Assembly (NCBI RefSeq): GCF_024436065.1
Contig: NZ_JANFNS010000005.1
Span: 62,001 to 126,000 of the forward strand
Reading direction: 5' to 3'
From: Saccharibacillus sp. JS10
GTDB lineage: Bacteria > Bacillota > Bacilli > Paenibacillales > Paenibacillaceae
Length of the DNA stretch: 64,000 nucleotides
A program made the position numbers and the translations under genes. Shown here in pieces: positions 1 to 7,556 of the stretch. The number at the start of each line of letters is the position of its first letter. Position 1 is the first letter of the stretch. Below the pieces are notes generated by a model. The model was given only the letters and a program-made list of their open reading frames with translations, made no database searches and was not told where the DNA came from.

Positions 1-5
1 TCCAA

Positions 6-27
6 ACAAACGATCTTATTCGTTTGT
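6..27. other. 8-bp perfect inverted repeat at window edge
   Basis: ACAAACGA (6-13) and TCGTTTGT (20-27) form a perfect stem with a 6-base loop, just upstream of the riboswitch. It could be the terminator of a gene left of the window or part of the leader; the following stretch is only moderately T-rich. The function is undecided because the upstream context is missing. Confidence 0.3.
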
Positions 28-41
28 CTATTTCTTATCCT

Positions 42-128
42 ATACAGGGCAAATTCGTTGAAAAGCGAAGACGCAAAGCTACGGGCCTAACACCGTTCTC
101 CGGACGGTCACGGTAGCCGGGTTGCCGA
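42..128 (+). ncRNA. c-di-GMP-I (GEMM-I) riboswitch
   Basis: The aptamer hallmarks appear in order: ACAGGGCAAA (44-53), a stem TTCGTT/AGCGAA closed by a GAAA tetraloop, the GACGCAAAGC segment that carries the tetraloop receptor side, GGGCCTAA, a second variable hairpin (CACCGTTCTCCGGACGGT), and the closing GGTAGCCGGGTTGCC. These match the conserved skeleton of the Vc2-type cyclic di-GMP-I riboswitch. The G of the ligand-contacting ACAGGGC segment is present, which favours c-di-GMP over the cGAMP variants. The aptamer ends about 45 bases before the ATG of the downstream gene. No U-tract terminator lies between them, so control of translation initiation is more likely than attenuation, but I cannot fold the expression platform with certainty. 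Confidence 0.93.
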
Positions 129-172
129 TTTCGGACCTGATTTGCGGATGAATCGAAAGGTGAAGAAACATC

Positions 173-1168
173 ATGAATACACGCCATACGTTTTCCCGCT
201 GCCTTGTTTTCTGCTTACTTCTGGCTTGGACAACAAGTTCTTTCGGAACTTCTCATGCTCAAGCGCGTGAACAAGATCAGTTTTCGACTTGGGTATGGAA
301 TCCTTGGTCATTGCGGGCTTCATCCGACGATTTGCTCACTTTCGCGGTATCCAATAAAATTTCGACTTTATATCTACAGATTGATGCTGAGATGGAGATT
401 TCCGATTACACTACGTTTATTCGCAAAGCTTCGGCAAAACAGATTCAAGTCTACGCGCTAGACGGCGCGCCGGCTTGGGCAACAGACCGCAGCTTGCCAC
501 AAGCTTTTGTAAATTGGTTATCGGCTTATCAAGCTTCAGCAAAAAAAGACGAAAAATTTGCGGGTATCCATATCGATGTCGAACCTTATCTGCTTCCTCA
601 ATGGGAAAGTGATCGAGAAGCTTTGCTGAGAAGTTGGAAAAGTTCGACTCAAATTATTCTTCAAGGTGCAAAAAGTCTGAGTTTGCGCGCAGAAGCGGAT
701 ATTCCTTTTTGGTTCCATGAACATCAGATGCCTGATGAAAATCGAACACTCAGTTCATGGATGATCGATCGCTTCGACGGCGTTACGATCATGGCTTATC
801 GCGATTCCGGTGCGCAAATTATTGAAGTTGCCAAAACGCAATTGGCGGAAGCGGAAAAGCTCGGCAAGCCTTTGCGGATTGCAGTCGAGACGAACCCTTC
901 CAGCGAGACCCCTCAAGTTACCTTTTACGAAGAAGGTGCGCCTTTTTTGAACAGTCAACTTGAAACCGTTCGTCAAGCTCTTGGGAGCAGCCCGAGCTTT
1001 GCAGGTTTTGCGGTGCATGATTACGAGGGCTGGAAAAAATTGCAGAAAGCAAGCGTGGCAAAGTCTGTACAACCTTCGAAAAACCAAGCCTCTCAGACTG
1101 GCGCAGCTGTGAAATCGTCCAAAAAGATACGGACATCCCTTCCTAAAGCGACAGCTCGCAAAAAGTAA
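173..1168 (+). CDS. secreted TIM-barrel (glycoside-hydrolase-like) protein under c-di-GMP riboswitch
   Basis: 331 residues with a Sec signal peptide (residues 1 to about 30, hydrophobic core LVFCLLLAWTTSSFG, likely cleavage after SHAQA). The mature part reads like a beta/alpha barrel of the uncharacterised secreted amidase/glycosidase-like type: repeated strands such as STLYLQID, KFAGIHIDVEPYL, FDGVTIMAYRD and FAGFAVHDYEGW, with acidic residues at strand ends (D, E of HIDVEPY; D of MAYRD). These resemble catalytic clefts of GH18/GH-A-like barrels, but I cannot name the family or substrate. The last 45 residues are Lys/Ser/Ala-rich and basic, possibly wall- or polymer-binding. The start is the ATG 46 bases after the riboswitch, with AAGGTGA as ribosome site. 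A role in biofilm matrix or surface polysaccharide is inferred only from the riboswitch. Confidence 0.8.
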   Translation: MNTRHTFSRCLVFCLLLAWTTSSFGTSHAQAREQDQFSTWVWNPWSLRASSDDLLTFAVSNKISTLYLQIDAEMEISDYTTFIRKASAKQIQVYALDGAPAWATDRSLPQAFVNWLSAYQASAKKDEKFAGIHIDVEPYLLPQWESDREALLRSWKSSTQIILQGAKSLSLRAEADIPFWFHEHQMPDENRTLSSWMIDRFDGVTIMAYRDSGAQIIEVAKTQLAEAEKLGKPLRIAVETNPSSETPQVTFYEEGAPFLNSQLETVRQALGSSPSFAGFAVHDYEGWKKLQKASVAKSVQPSKNQASQTGAAVKSSKKIRTSLPKATARKK

Positions 1169-1175
1169 ATTCAAT

Positions 1176-1223
1176 AGCCTGAATTCTATGTTGACCGGAG
1201 CGACATAGAAATCAGGCTTTTTT
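1176..1223 (+). terminator. rho-independent terminator
   Basis: AGCCTGAATTCTATGT pairs with ACATAGAAATCAGGCT (one mismatch) around an 11-base loop and runs into a T tract. It separates the riboswitch gene from the deo operon. Confidence 0.85.
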
Positions 1224-1285
1224 CATGTGTTTTTTTACTTTTTGAGCTTTAAGTTATTGGGTTTGCAGCATGTGTGCGGTACACA

Positions 1286-1321
1286 TGAACAAAATTTCAA
1301 CATACATTTTGCATTTGTTCA
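1286..1321 (+). promoter_or_regulatory. DeoR-type operator of the deo operon
   Basis: TGAACAAAATTTCAA (1286-1300) matches the palindromic DeoR box known from the Bacillus subtilis dra-nupC-pdp promoter (core GAACAAAATTTCAA). A further inverted half site TTGTTCA (1315-1321) lies 14 bases downstream, next to the -35 hexamer, as in B. subtilis, where DeoR bridges a palindrome and a half site and is released by deoxyribose-5-phosphate. No deoR gene lies in the window, so the regulator must be encoded elsewhere. Confidence 0.7.
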
Positions 1322-1336
1322 TACACATGTTATGAT
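1309..1336 (+). promoter_or_regulatory. sigma-A promoter of deoC
   Basis: TTGCAT (1309-1314), 16-base spacer and TATGAT (1331-1336), placed about 35 bases before the deoC start and interleaved with the DeoR half site. Confidence 0.6.
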
Positions 1337-1370
1337 AGCAGTAATTCTACACTTGAAGGAGAGATTTACG

Positions 1371-2036
1371 ATGAATCTTGCATCCATGATTGACCATACT
1401 TTATTGAAAGCTGACGCGACACAAGTCGAAGTCGAAAAGCTGATTGAAGAAGCCAAAATGTATACGTTCGCTTCGGTATGCGTGAACCCGACTTGGGTTG
1501 CTTTTGCTGCTGAACGACTGACAGGTACACCTGTAAAAGTCTGCACGGTAATCGGGTTCCCTCTTGGAGCATCCACTTCCGAAACCAAAGCGTTCGAGAC
1601 TCGCGACGCGATTCAAAAAGGAGCTCACGAAATCGATATGGTTCTCAATATCGGCGCACTGAAAAGCGGCAACGTTGAGCAAGTTGAACGCGATGTACGC
1701 GCAGTTGTTGAAGCAGCGGCAGGCGAAGCTCTGGTTAAGGTGATCATCGAGACTTGTTTGCTGACTGACGAAGAAAAAGTATTGGCTTCCGAATTGTCGG
1801 TTCGCGCAGGTGCAGACTTCGTCAAAACTTCGACTGGATTCTCCACAGGCGGAGCTACAGTGGAAGACATCGCATTGATGCGTAAAACAGTAGGACCAAC
1901 GGTTGGTGTTAAAGCTTCCGGCGGCGTGCGCAGCCGTGAAGATATGGAAAAGATGATTCAAGCAGGCGCTACGCGAATCGGAGCAAGCTCCGGCGTAAAA
2001 ATTATGCAAGGCGAAAAATCGGATTCTTCATACTAA
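1371..2036 (+). CDS. deoC: deoxyribose-phosphate aldolase DeoC
   Basis: Splits 2-deoxyribose-5-phosphate into glyceraldehyde-3-phosphate and acetaldehyde, the last step of deoxynucleoside catabolism in the cytoplasm. 221 residues, as in the family (B. subtilis 223). Class I aldolase signatures are visible: the N-terminal [12 protein letters not shown], the SVCVNP strand, [24 protein letters not shown], the Schiff-base lysine in DFVKTSTGF (around residue 155) and the second catalytic lysine in [10 protein letters not shown]. The reading frame is open upstream to 1227, but AAGGAGAGATTTACG directly precedes the ATG at 1371 and the known proteins begin there. First gene of the deo operon; cdd follows after 24 bases. 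Confidence 0.97.
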   Translation: MNLASMIDHTLLKADATQVEVEKLIEEAKMYTFASVCVNPTWVAFAAERLTGTPVKVCTVIGFPLGASTSETKAFETRDAIQKGAHEIDMVLNIGALKSGNVEQVERDVRAVVEAAAGEALVKVIIETCLLTDEEKVLASELSVRAGADFVKTSTGFSTGGATVEDIALMRKTVGPTVGVKASGGVRSREDMEKMIQAGATRIGASSGVKIMQGEKSDSSY

Positions 2037-2060
2037 TCTGGATGACCGGGAGGGCTTACA

Positions 2061-2468
2061 ATGAGCCACGCTAAAAAGGAAGAATTGATCGCAGCCGCAA
2101 TTGCAGCTCGCAACAGTGCTTACGTTCCGTATTCTCATTTTGAAGTCGGAGCTGCCTTATTCGCAGAAGGTAAAGTCTACTCTGGTTGCAATATTGAAAA
2201 CGCGTCTTTTGGCTTAACGAATTGCGCAGAGCGCACAGCCATTTTCAAAGCGGCTTCCGAAGGGATTCGCCGGATTGAAGCGATCGCGGTCGTTGCCGAT
2301 ACCGAAGGCCCTGTCTCTCCATGCGGAGCTTGCCGTCAAGTGATCGCGGAGTTCGCGGACGAGCATACCGTCATTTATCTCACGAATCTTCACGGCAACA
2401 CTGAAGAGTGGACGATGTCGACGCTGCTTCCGGGTTATTTCCAAGCCAAAGACATGGACAAAGCGTAA
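2061..2468 (+). CDS. cdd: cytidine deaminase Cdd
   Basis: Zinc hydrolase that converts cytidine and deoxycytidine to uridine and deoxyuridine. 135 residues, the size of the homotetrameric Bacillus enzyme (136). The catalytic CAE motif (Cys ligand and Glu proton shuttle, NCAERTAIF, about residues 55-63) and the PCGACRQV motif (two Cys ligands, about 88-95) are intact, as is the substrate loop VGAALFAEG and NIENAS. Ribosome site GGGAGGG lies about 7 bases before the ATG. In this operon it funnels cytidine into the uridine/pyrimidine phosphorylase branch. Confidence 0.97.
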   Translation: MSHAKKEELIAAAIAARNSAYVPYSHFEVGAALFAEGKVYSGCNIENASFGLTNCAERTAIFKAASEGIRRIEAIAVVADTEGPVSPCGACRQVIAEFADEHTVIYLTNLHGNTEEWTMSTLLPGYFQAKDMDKA

Positions 2469-2591
2469 TCGGCATTCCAATTTTTATCACGATATGAGCT
2501 TAATGGATATCCGAATAGTGGGAAGTCGTTTTTATACTAGCTTCTCCTCTATTCGATCCTTTTTGTTTGTTTTCTCCTTTTCAAACTATTT

Positions 2592-2605
2592 TTGTAAACG
2601 CTTCA
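2592..2605 (+). promoter_or_regulatory. cre-like half match upstream of nupC
   Basis: TTGTAAACGCTTCA contains the left half of the CcpA cre consensus (TGTAAACG) but departs from it at the right end. The B. subtilis dra operon is catabolite-repressed, which makes the site plausible; the sequence match alone is weak. Confidence 0.25.
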
Positions 2606-2644
2606 TCTTTCATCAAAAAATTATCGGTCAGGAGAGTTTTCTGT

Positions 2645-3835
2645 ATGCACATTGTTATCGCTCTAATCGGTTTGGTCGTCGTCTTCGGGCTTGCTTTTCT
2701 TGCAAGCAACGGTCGCACCAAAATTCGTTATCGCCCGCTGATTGTCATGGTCGTTTTGCAAGCCGTACTTGCCTTTTTACTGCTTAATACCGTACTGGGT
2801 ACTACATTGATTCGTATCTTTGCGACCACGTTCGAAACGCTGCTGGAATATGCAACCGAAGGTATCGGTTTTGTGTTCGGAGGCATCTTGCTGGAAAATA
2901 AAGCTTCGATCTTTTTCTTAAACGTATTGATGCCTATCGTGTTCATCTCCGCATTGATCGGGATCTTGCAGTATATCCGCGTATTGCCTTTTATCATCCG
3001 CTATATCGGGTTGGTACTGAGCAAAATCAACGGAATGGGCAAGCTGGAATCTTACAACGCAGTCGCTTCGGCGGTATTGGGTCAATCGGAAGTCTTTATT
3101 TCTGTCAAAAAACAAATCGGATTGCTGCCGGCTAACCGCCTGTACACGCTGTGCGCTTCGGCAATGTCTACCGTATCGATGTCGATCGTCGGCGCTTATA
3201 TGGGACTGATTCCGCCAAAGTTTGTCGTTACAGCACTTGTCCTCAACTTGTTTGGCGGATTCATTATCGCTTCGATCATCAATCCGTACAAAGTCGAACC
3301 AAACGAAGATATTTTGGAAGTTCAAGAAGAAGAAAAACAATCGTTTTTCGAAATGCTCGGCGAATACATCATGGACGGATTTAAAGTCGCGATTATCGTG
3401 GCTGCGATGTTGATCGGTTTTGTCGCTTTGATTGCGATGTTGAACGGAATTTTCGCCGCGATCTTCGGGATTTCGTTCCAAGAGATGCTCGGCTACGTCT
3501 TCTCGCCTTTTGCTTTCATTATGGGTATTCCGTGGAACGAAGCGGTGACAGCAGGCGGCATTATGGCAACCAAGCTGATGACGAACGAATTCGCAGCGAT
3601 GGTCAATCTGCAAACGTTGATCAACGCAGGTACGTTGAGCGATCGCACAATCGGGATTGTGTCTGTGTTCTTGGTCTCGTTTGCGAACTTCTCTTCGATT
3701 GGCATTATTGCCGGAGCAGTAAAAGGTTTGCATGAAAAACAAGGGAATGTCGTAGCTCGTTTTGGCTTAAAATTACTGTATGGCGCAACTCTAGTCAGTA
3801 TGTTGTCCGCAATTATTGCAGGCTTATTTATTTAA
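2645..3835 (+). CDS. nupC: concentrative nucleoside transporter NupC
   Basis: Proton-coupled importer of (pyrimidine) nucleosides in the cytoplasmic membrane, CNT family. 396 residues (B. subtilis NupC 393). It has an N-terminal run of three membrane segments ([33 protein letters not shown]), the CNT gate region with GFVFGG, the conserved [16 protein letters not shown] hairpin carrying the nucleoside-binding [17 protein letters not shown] and the C-terminal [12 protein letters not shown]. The frame is open from 2567, but CAGGAGAG just upstream and homology both pick the ATG at 2645. A 10-bp inverted repeat overlaps its stop codon. The gene lies 176 bases after cdd, the only long gap before deoB. 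Confidence 0.95.
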   Translation: MHIVIALIGLVVVFGLAFLASNGRTKIRYRPLIVMVVLQAVLAFLLLNTVLGTTLIRIFATTFETLLEYATEGIGFVFGGILLENKASIFFLNVLMPIVFISALIGILQYIRVLPFIIRYIGLVLSKINGMGKLESYNAVASAVLGQSEVFISVKKQIGLLPANRLYTLCASAMSTVSMSIVGAYMGLIPPKFVVTALVLNLFGGFIIASIINPYKVEPNEDILEVQEEEKQSFFEMLGEYIMDGFKVAIIVAAMLIGFVALIAMLNGIFAAIFGISFQEMLGYVFSPFAFIMGIPWNEAVTAGGIMATKLMTNEFAAMVNLQTLINAGTLSDRTIGIVSVFLVSFANFSSIGIIAGAVKGLHEKQGNVVARFGLKLLYGATLVSMLSAIIAGLFI

Positions 3836-3866
3836 ACGCTATCTGAGTCGTGAAAAAGCGTTTAAA
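3831..3866 (+). other. 10-bp perfect inverted repeat between nupC and deoB
   Basis: TTTAAACGCT (3831-3840) and AGCGTTTAAA (3857-3866) flank a 16-base loop and cover the nupC stop codon. No T tract follows, so it is not a simple terminator; an mRNA-processing or stabilising hairpin, or an operator, is possible. Confidence 0.5.
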
Positions 3867-3909
3867 AAGGTGTAGAATAAGATTTTCTGATCTGAAAGGA
3901 GTTTCTACT

Positions 3910-5091
3910 ATGTCTACATTTAAACGGATTCACTTGATCGTAATGGACTCGGTCGGAATCGGCGAAGCGCCGGATGCCGCAGAGTTCGATGATTTCGACG
4001 TCGATACGTTCGGTCATATCGCTCGCGAAATGGGCGGTCTGAACATGCCGAATATGGCGAAACTGGGATTATCCCATATCGAAGAAGTCCAAGGGGTCGC
4101 TAAAGTCGATCAACCTCTCGCTTACTACACTAAAATGCAAGAAGCTTCGCGCGGTAAAGACACGATGACCGGGCACTGGGAAATCATGGGGCTTTATATC
4201 GATACGCCGTTCCGCGTATTCCCAGACGGATTCCCCGATGAATTGATCCAGCGTATCGAAGAAAAAACGGGACGCAAAGTGATTGGCAACAAACCGGCAA
4301 GCGGTACGGAAATTCTGGATGAGCTAGGCGAAGAGCATATGAAGACCGGCGCACTGATTGTCTACACATCGGCTGACTCCGTGCTTCAAGTTGCCGCTCA
4401 CGAAGATATCGTCCCGCTGAAAGAACTCTATGAAATTTGCGAGTTTTGCCGTGAGATCACGCTTGAAGATCCGTACATGCTCGGTCGCATCATCGCACGT
4501 CCATTCGTTGGCGAGCCGGGAGCGTTTAAGCGTACCGCAGGTCGCCATGACTATGCCCTTAAGCCTTTCGGTCGTACGACGATGAACGAACTGCAAGACG
4601 GCGGGCTTGATGTGATCGCGCTTGGCAAAATCGCGGATATCTACGACGGCGAAGGCGTAACCAAGTCCGTGCGTACCGTCTCGAATATGGACGGCATGGA
4701 TAAATTGGTCGAAGAAATGAAGCAACCTTTCCACGGTCTTAGCTTCTTGAATCTGGTCGATTTCGATGCCCTGTTCGGACACCGCCGCGATCCGCAAGGT
4801 TACGGTCAAGCACTGGAAGAGTACGACGCTCGTTTGCCGGAAGTCTTTGAACAAATGACGGATGAAGATCTGCTGATCATCACCGCCGACCACGGTAACG
4901 ACCCAACGTATCGCGGCACCGACCATACCCGTGAATACGTACCGCTGCTGATGTACTCGCCAAGCTTCAAAAACGGCGGCACTAAGCTTCCTGTGCGCAG
5001 CACATTCGCCGATATCGCAGCGACCGTCGCCGAAAACTTCGGCGTCAAAGCTCCGGAATACGGCACCAGTTTCTTGAGCGACCTTAAATAA
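3910..5091 (+). CDS. deoB: phosphopentomutase DeoB
   Basis: Interconverts (deoxy)ribose-1-phosphate and (deoxy)ribose-5-phosphate, linking the phosphorylases to DeoC. Alkaline-phosphatase superfamily enzyme with two manganese ions. 393 residues (B. subtilis Drm 394). Metal and phospho-site motifs are visible: Asp13 in [13 protein letters not shown], the phosphorylated Thr in [10 protein letters not shown] (about 83-92), [11 protein letters not shown], and [19 protein letters not shown] near residue 320. The frame is open from 3850, but AAAGGAGTTTCTACT precedes the ATG at 3910. Fourth gene of the operon. Confidence 0.97.
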   Translation: MSTFKRIHLIVMDSVGIGEAPDAAEFDDFDVDTFGHIAREMGGLNMPNMAKLGLSHIEEVQGVAKVDQPLAYYTKMQEASRGKDTMTGHWEIMGLYIDTPFRVFPDGFPDELIQRIEEKTGRKVIGNKPASGTEILDELGEEHMKTGALIVYTSADSVLQVAAHEDIVPLKELYEICEFCREITLEDPYMLGRIIARPFVGEPGAFKRTAGRHDYALKPFGRTTMNELQDGGLDVIALGKIADIYDGEGVTKSVRTVSNMDGMDKLVEEMKQPFHGLSFLNLVDFDALFGHRRDPQGYGQALEEYDARLPEVFEQMTDEDLLIITADHGNDPTYRGTDHTREYVPLLMYSPSFKNGGTKLPVRSTFADIAATVAENFGVKAPEYGTSFLSDLK

Positions 5092-5194
5092 GCAATTCGA
5101 TCTTTGGATTTTAAGTTTTATCTTTTGATTTTTTCACACCCAAAAAACCAAAACACGAATAGTTTCTTCTATCTCCGCTCCGCCCAGTTCTAGC

Positions 5195-5284
5195 CCAGCG
5201 AAGAATAGGATGGAGTCGGAGAAACGAAGTGTTCGCATTTGAAAAATAACGGCGATCGCAGACCCATCCTATTCGCAGCGCCAC
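5195..5284. repeat. structured intergenic repeat, copy A
   Basis: A long hairpin-forming element between deoB and deoD. Its outer arms GAATAGGATGG (5203-5213) and CCATCCTATTC (5264-5274) are perfectly complementary, and the loop holds the core TGTTCGCATTTGAA (5230-5243). The core and the right-arm context (GCGATCG, ATCC, CGCAG) recur at 14436-14580 (copy B), which marks this as a dispersed repeat, not gene-specific regulation. The remaining gap 5092-5194 shows no other signal. Confidence 0.65.
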
Positions 5285-5332
5285 CTATAACACCAACTTA
5301 ACTCAACTCACCATAACGGAGGTTTTCAAACA

Positions 5333-6040
5333 ATGAGTGTACACATCGAAGCTAAAGTCGGCGACATCGCCGAAACGATCCTGCTCCCAGGCGACCCGCT
5401 CCGCGCGAAATTCATCGCCGACACCTATCTCGAAGACGTGGTTCAATACAACCAAGTTCGCGGCATGCTCGGTTTCACAGGAACTTACAAAGGTCAACGC
5501 ATCTCGGTTCAAGGTTCCGGTATGGGTATCCCTTCGTTCGCAATCTATGCCAACGAACTGATCAGCCAATACGGCGTGAAAAACTTGATCCGCGTCGGTA
5601 CTTGCGGCGGTATGCAAGAAAGCGTTCGTGTCCGCGACGTCATCTTGGCACAAGCCGCTTGCACAGATTCCAGTATGAACCGTAACACGTTCCCTGGTTT
5701 CGACTTCGCTCCGATCGCAAGCTTCGGTCTGTTGAAAGAAGCTTACGAGCGCGCTGTCGAAAAAGGGCTGAACGTGCATGTCGGCAACATTTTAAGTTCC
5801 GATATCTTCTATCGCGACGACAAGACTGTTACGACGAAGCTGATGGAATACGGCGTACTCGGCGTTGAAATGGAAACAACGGCTTTGTATTCGCTTGCCG
5901 CGAAATTCGGCGTGAACGCACTGACTATTTTGACCGTTAGCGATCACTTGATCACTGGCGAAGAAACGACATCCGAAGAACGTCAATCGACCTTCAACGA
6001 TATGATGGAAATCGCTTTGGAGACCGCTATTACCTTGTAA
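5333..6040 (+). CDS. deoD: purine nucleoside phosphorylase DeoD
   Basis: Hexameric (DeoD/PNP-I type) phosphorylase that cleaves purine (deoxy)nucleosides with phosphate to base and (deoxy)ribose-1-phosphate. 235 residues (B. subtilis 233). Motifs: [14 protein letters not shown] (phosphate loop), [29 protein letters not shown] (ribose site) and ILTVSDHL with the catalytic Asp. Ribosome site ACGGAGGTT lies 13 bases before the ATG. It replaces PupG-type enzymes in this operon and supplies DeoB with substrate; pdp follows after 40 bases. Confidence 0.96.
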   Translation: MSVHIEAKVGDIAETILLPGDPLRAKFIADTYLEDVVQYNQVRGMLGFTGTYKGQRISVQGSGMGIPSFAIYANELISQYGVKNLIRVGTCGGMQESVRVRDVILAQAACTDSSMNRNTFPGFDFAPIASFGLLKEAYERAVEKGLNVHVGNILSSDIFYRDDKTVTTKLMEYGVLGVEMETTALYSLAAKFGVNALTILTVSDHLITGEETTSEERQSTFNDMMEIALETAITL

Positions 6041-6080
6041 TTTTTCAACATCATTGATAATGAAAGCGAGGCGGATCAGG

Positions 6081-7382
6081 ATGAGAATGGTAGACTTGAT
6101 CGAGAAAAAACGGGACGGCAAAGAACTGAGCACCGAAGAAATCAACTTTATTGTAGAAGGTTATACCAAAGGCGAAATTCCGGATTATCAAGTCAGCGCT
6201 TTTTCGATGGCGGTCTTTTTCCAAGATATGAACGACCGCGAACGTGCGGATCTGACGATGGCGATGGTTCATTCCGGTGATACGATTGATCTGTCCGCGA
6301 TCGAAGGCGTCAAAGTCGACAAACACTCCACAGGCGGTGTAGGCGACACGACGACGCTCGTTCTCGCTCCTCTCGTTGCGGCGCTGGACGTACCCGTGGC
6401 AAAAATGTCGGGTCGCGGACTTGGTCATACAGGCGGTACCGTCGATAAGCTTGAAGCGGTAAAAGGGTTCCACGTTGAAATCACGAACGAAGAATTCGTA
6501 AAACTCGTGAACGAACATAAAATCGCGGTTATCGGTCAAAGCGGCAACTTGACTCCAGCCGACAAAAAGCTATACGCACTCCGCGACGTTACGGCGACAG
6601 TCAATTCGATTCCGATGATCGCAAGCTCGATTATGAGCAAAAAGATCGCAGCCGGAGCCGACGCGATTGTACTGGACGTGAAAACGGGCGCTGGCGCATT
6701 TATGAAAACGATCGAAGGCTCCAAAGACCTCGCTCATGCGATGGTATCGATCGGTAACAATGTCGGCCGCCGTACAATGGCTGTTATTTCCGATATGAGC
6801 CAACCGCTGGGCGCTGCAATCGGTAATGCTTTGGAAGTGCAAGAAGCAATCGATACGCTCCGAGGTCAAGGCCCTAAAGATCTGGAAGACCTGTGTATGG
6901 CACTGGGCAGCCAGATGGTCTTCCTCGCAGGCAAAGCTTCTTCGCTCGAAGATGCCGAAAGCAAACTGCGCGAAGTGATTGCCAACGGCAAAGCGCTGGA
7001 TAAATTCCGCGATTTCCTTGCCAATCAAGGCGGCGACGCTTCGGTGGTCGATCATCCAGAGCGCTTGCCGCAAGCGGCTTACAAGATCGAAGTTCCGGCT
7101 CCGCGCAGCGGCGTTGTCTCGCAGATCGTAGCGGATGAGATCGGCGTCGCTGCAATGTGGCTTGGCGCAGGTCGCGCGACTAAAGAATCGGAAATCGATC
7201 TTGCTGTCGGTCTGATGCTGAATAAAAAAGTCGGCGAAGCGGTTCAAGAAGGCGAATCGTTAGTGACGATCCACGCGAACAGCGAAGATGTCGATAACGT
7301 ACGCGAGAAGATTCTGGCTGCAATCTCGATTGCGGACAGCGCTGAAGCTCCTACACTCATTTACGGTACCGTAACGGAATAA
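6081..7382 (+). CDS. pdp: pyrimidine-nucleoside phosphorylase Pdp
   Basis: Phosphorolysis of uridine, thymidine and deoxyuridine to base plus pentose-1-phosphate. 433 residues, exactly the B. subtilis Pdp length. Landmarks: [20 protein letters not shown] start, [10 protein letters not shown] phosphate loop (about residues 79-88), [39 protein letters not shown] (base/phosphate site, shown here only as position about 168-188), [12 protein letters not shown], and a C-terminal swivelling domain. An in-frame ATG exists at 6054 without ribosome site; GAGGCGG before 6081 and the family N-terminus decide the start. Last gene of the deo operon, followed by a strong terminator. Confidence 0.96.
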   Translation: MRMVDLIEKKRDGKELSTEEINFIVEGYTKGEIPDYQVSAFSMAVFFQDMNDRERADLTMAMVHSGDTIDLSAIEGVKVDKHSTGGVGDTTTLVLAPLVAALDVPVAKMSGRGLGHTGGTVDKLEAVKGFHVEITNEEFVKLVNEHKIAVIGQSGNLTPADKKLYALRDVTATVNSIPMIASSIMSKKIAAGADAIVLDVKTGAGAFMKTIEGSKDLAHAMVSIGNNVGRRTMAVISDMSQPLGAAIGNALEVQEAIDTLRGQGPKDLEDLCMALGSQMVFLAGKASSLEDAESKLREVIANGKALDKFRDFLANQGGDASVVDHPERLPQAAYKIEVPAPRSGVVSQIVADEIGVAAMWLGAGRATKESEIDLAVGLMLNKKVGEAVQEGESLVTIHANSEDVDNVREKILAAISIADSAEAPTLIYGTVTE

Positions 7383-7414
7383 CTTTTTCGAAAAAGGTTG
7401 CATCAAGCTTACAG

Positions 7415-7453
7415 GGCGTTTTTCCTAGATCATCTGGGAAAAACGTCTTTTTG
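7415..7453 (+). terminator. terminator of the deo operon
   Basis: GGCGTTTTTCC pairs with GGGAAAAACGTC around a 10-base loop and is followed by TTTTTG. Confidence 0.85.
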
Positions 7454-7473
7454 TTGTAACGAAAGTCGCAATC

Positions 7474-7502
7474 TTGTTCTCAAATTTGGAAATTCATAAA
7501 CA
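7474..7502 (+). promoter_or_regulatory. possible sigma-A promoter of the HSP90-like gene
   Basis: TTGTTC, 17-base spacer and TAAACA, 55 bases before the start codon and after the deo terminator. The match is moderate. Confidence 0.35.
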
Positions 7503-7556
7503 GCGAGCTAAAATAAAAGTAGAAGTTTGAGATCGAAATTTCAAGGAGGAATACAT

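Noticed and set aside
3845-3870. cre site at the nupC-deoB junction
   Set aside because: The CG lies within an inverted repeat, but the flanking bases do not match the TGNAANCG pattern in register; a hairpin explains the symmetry better.
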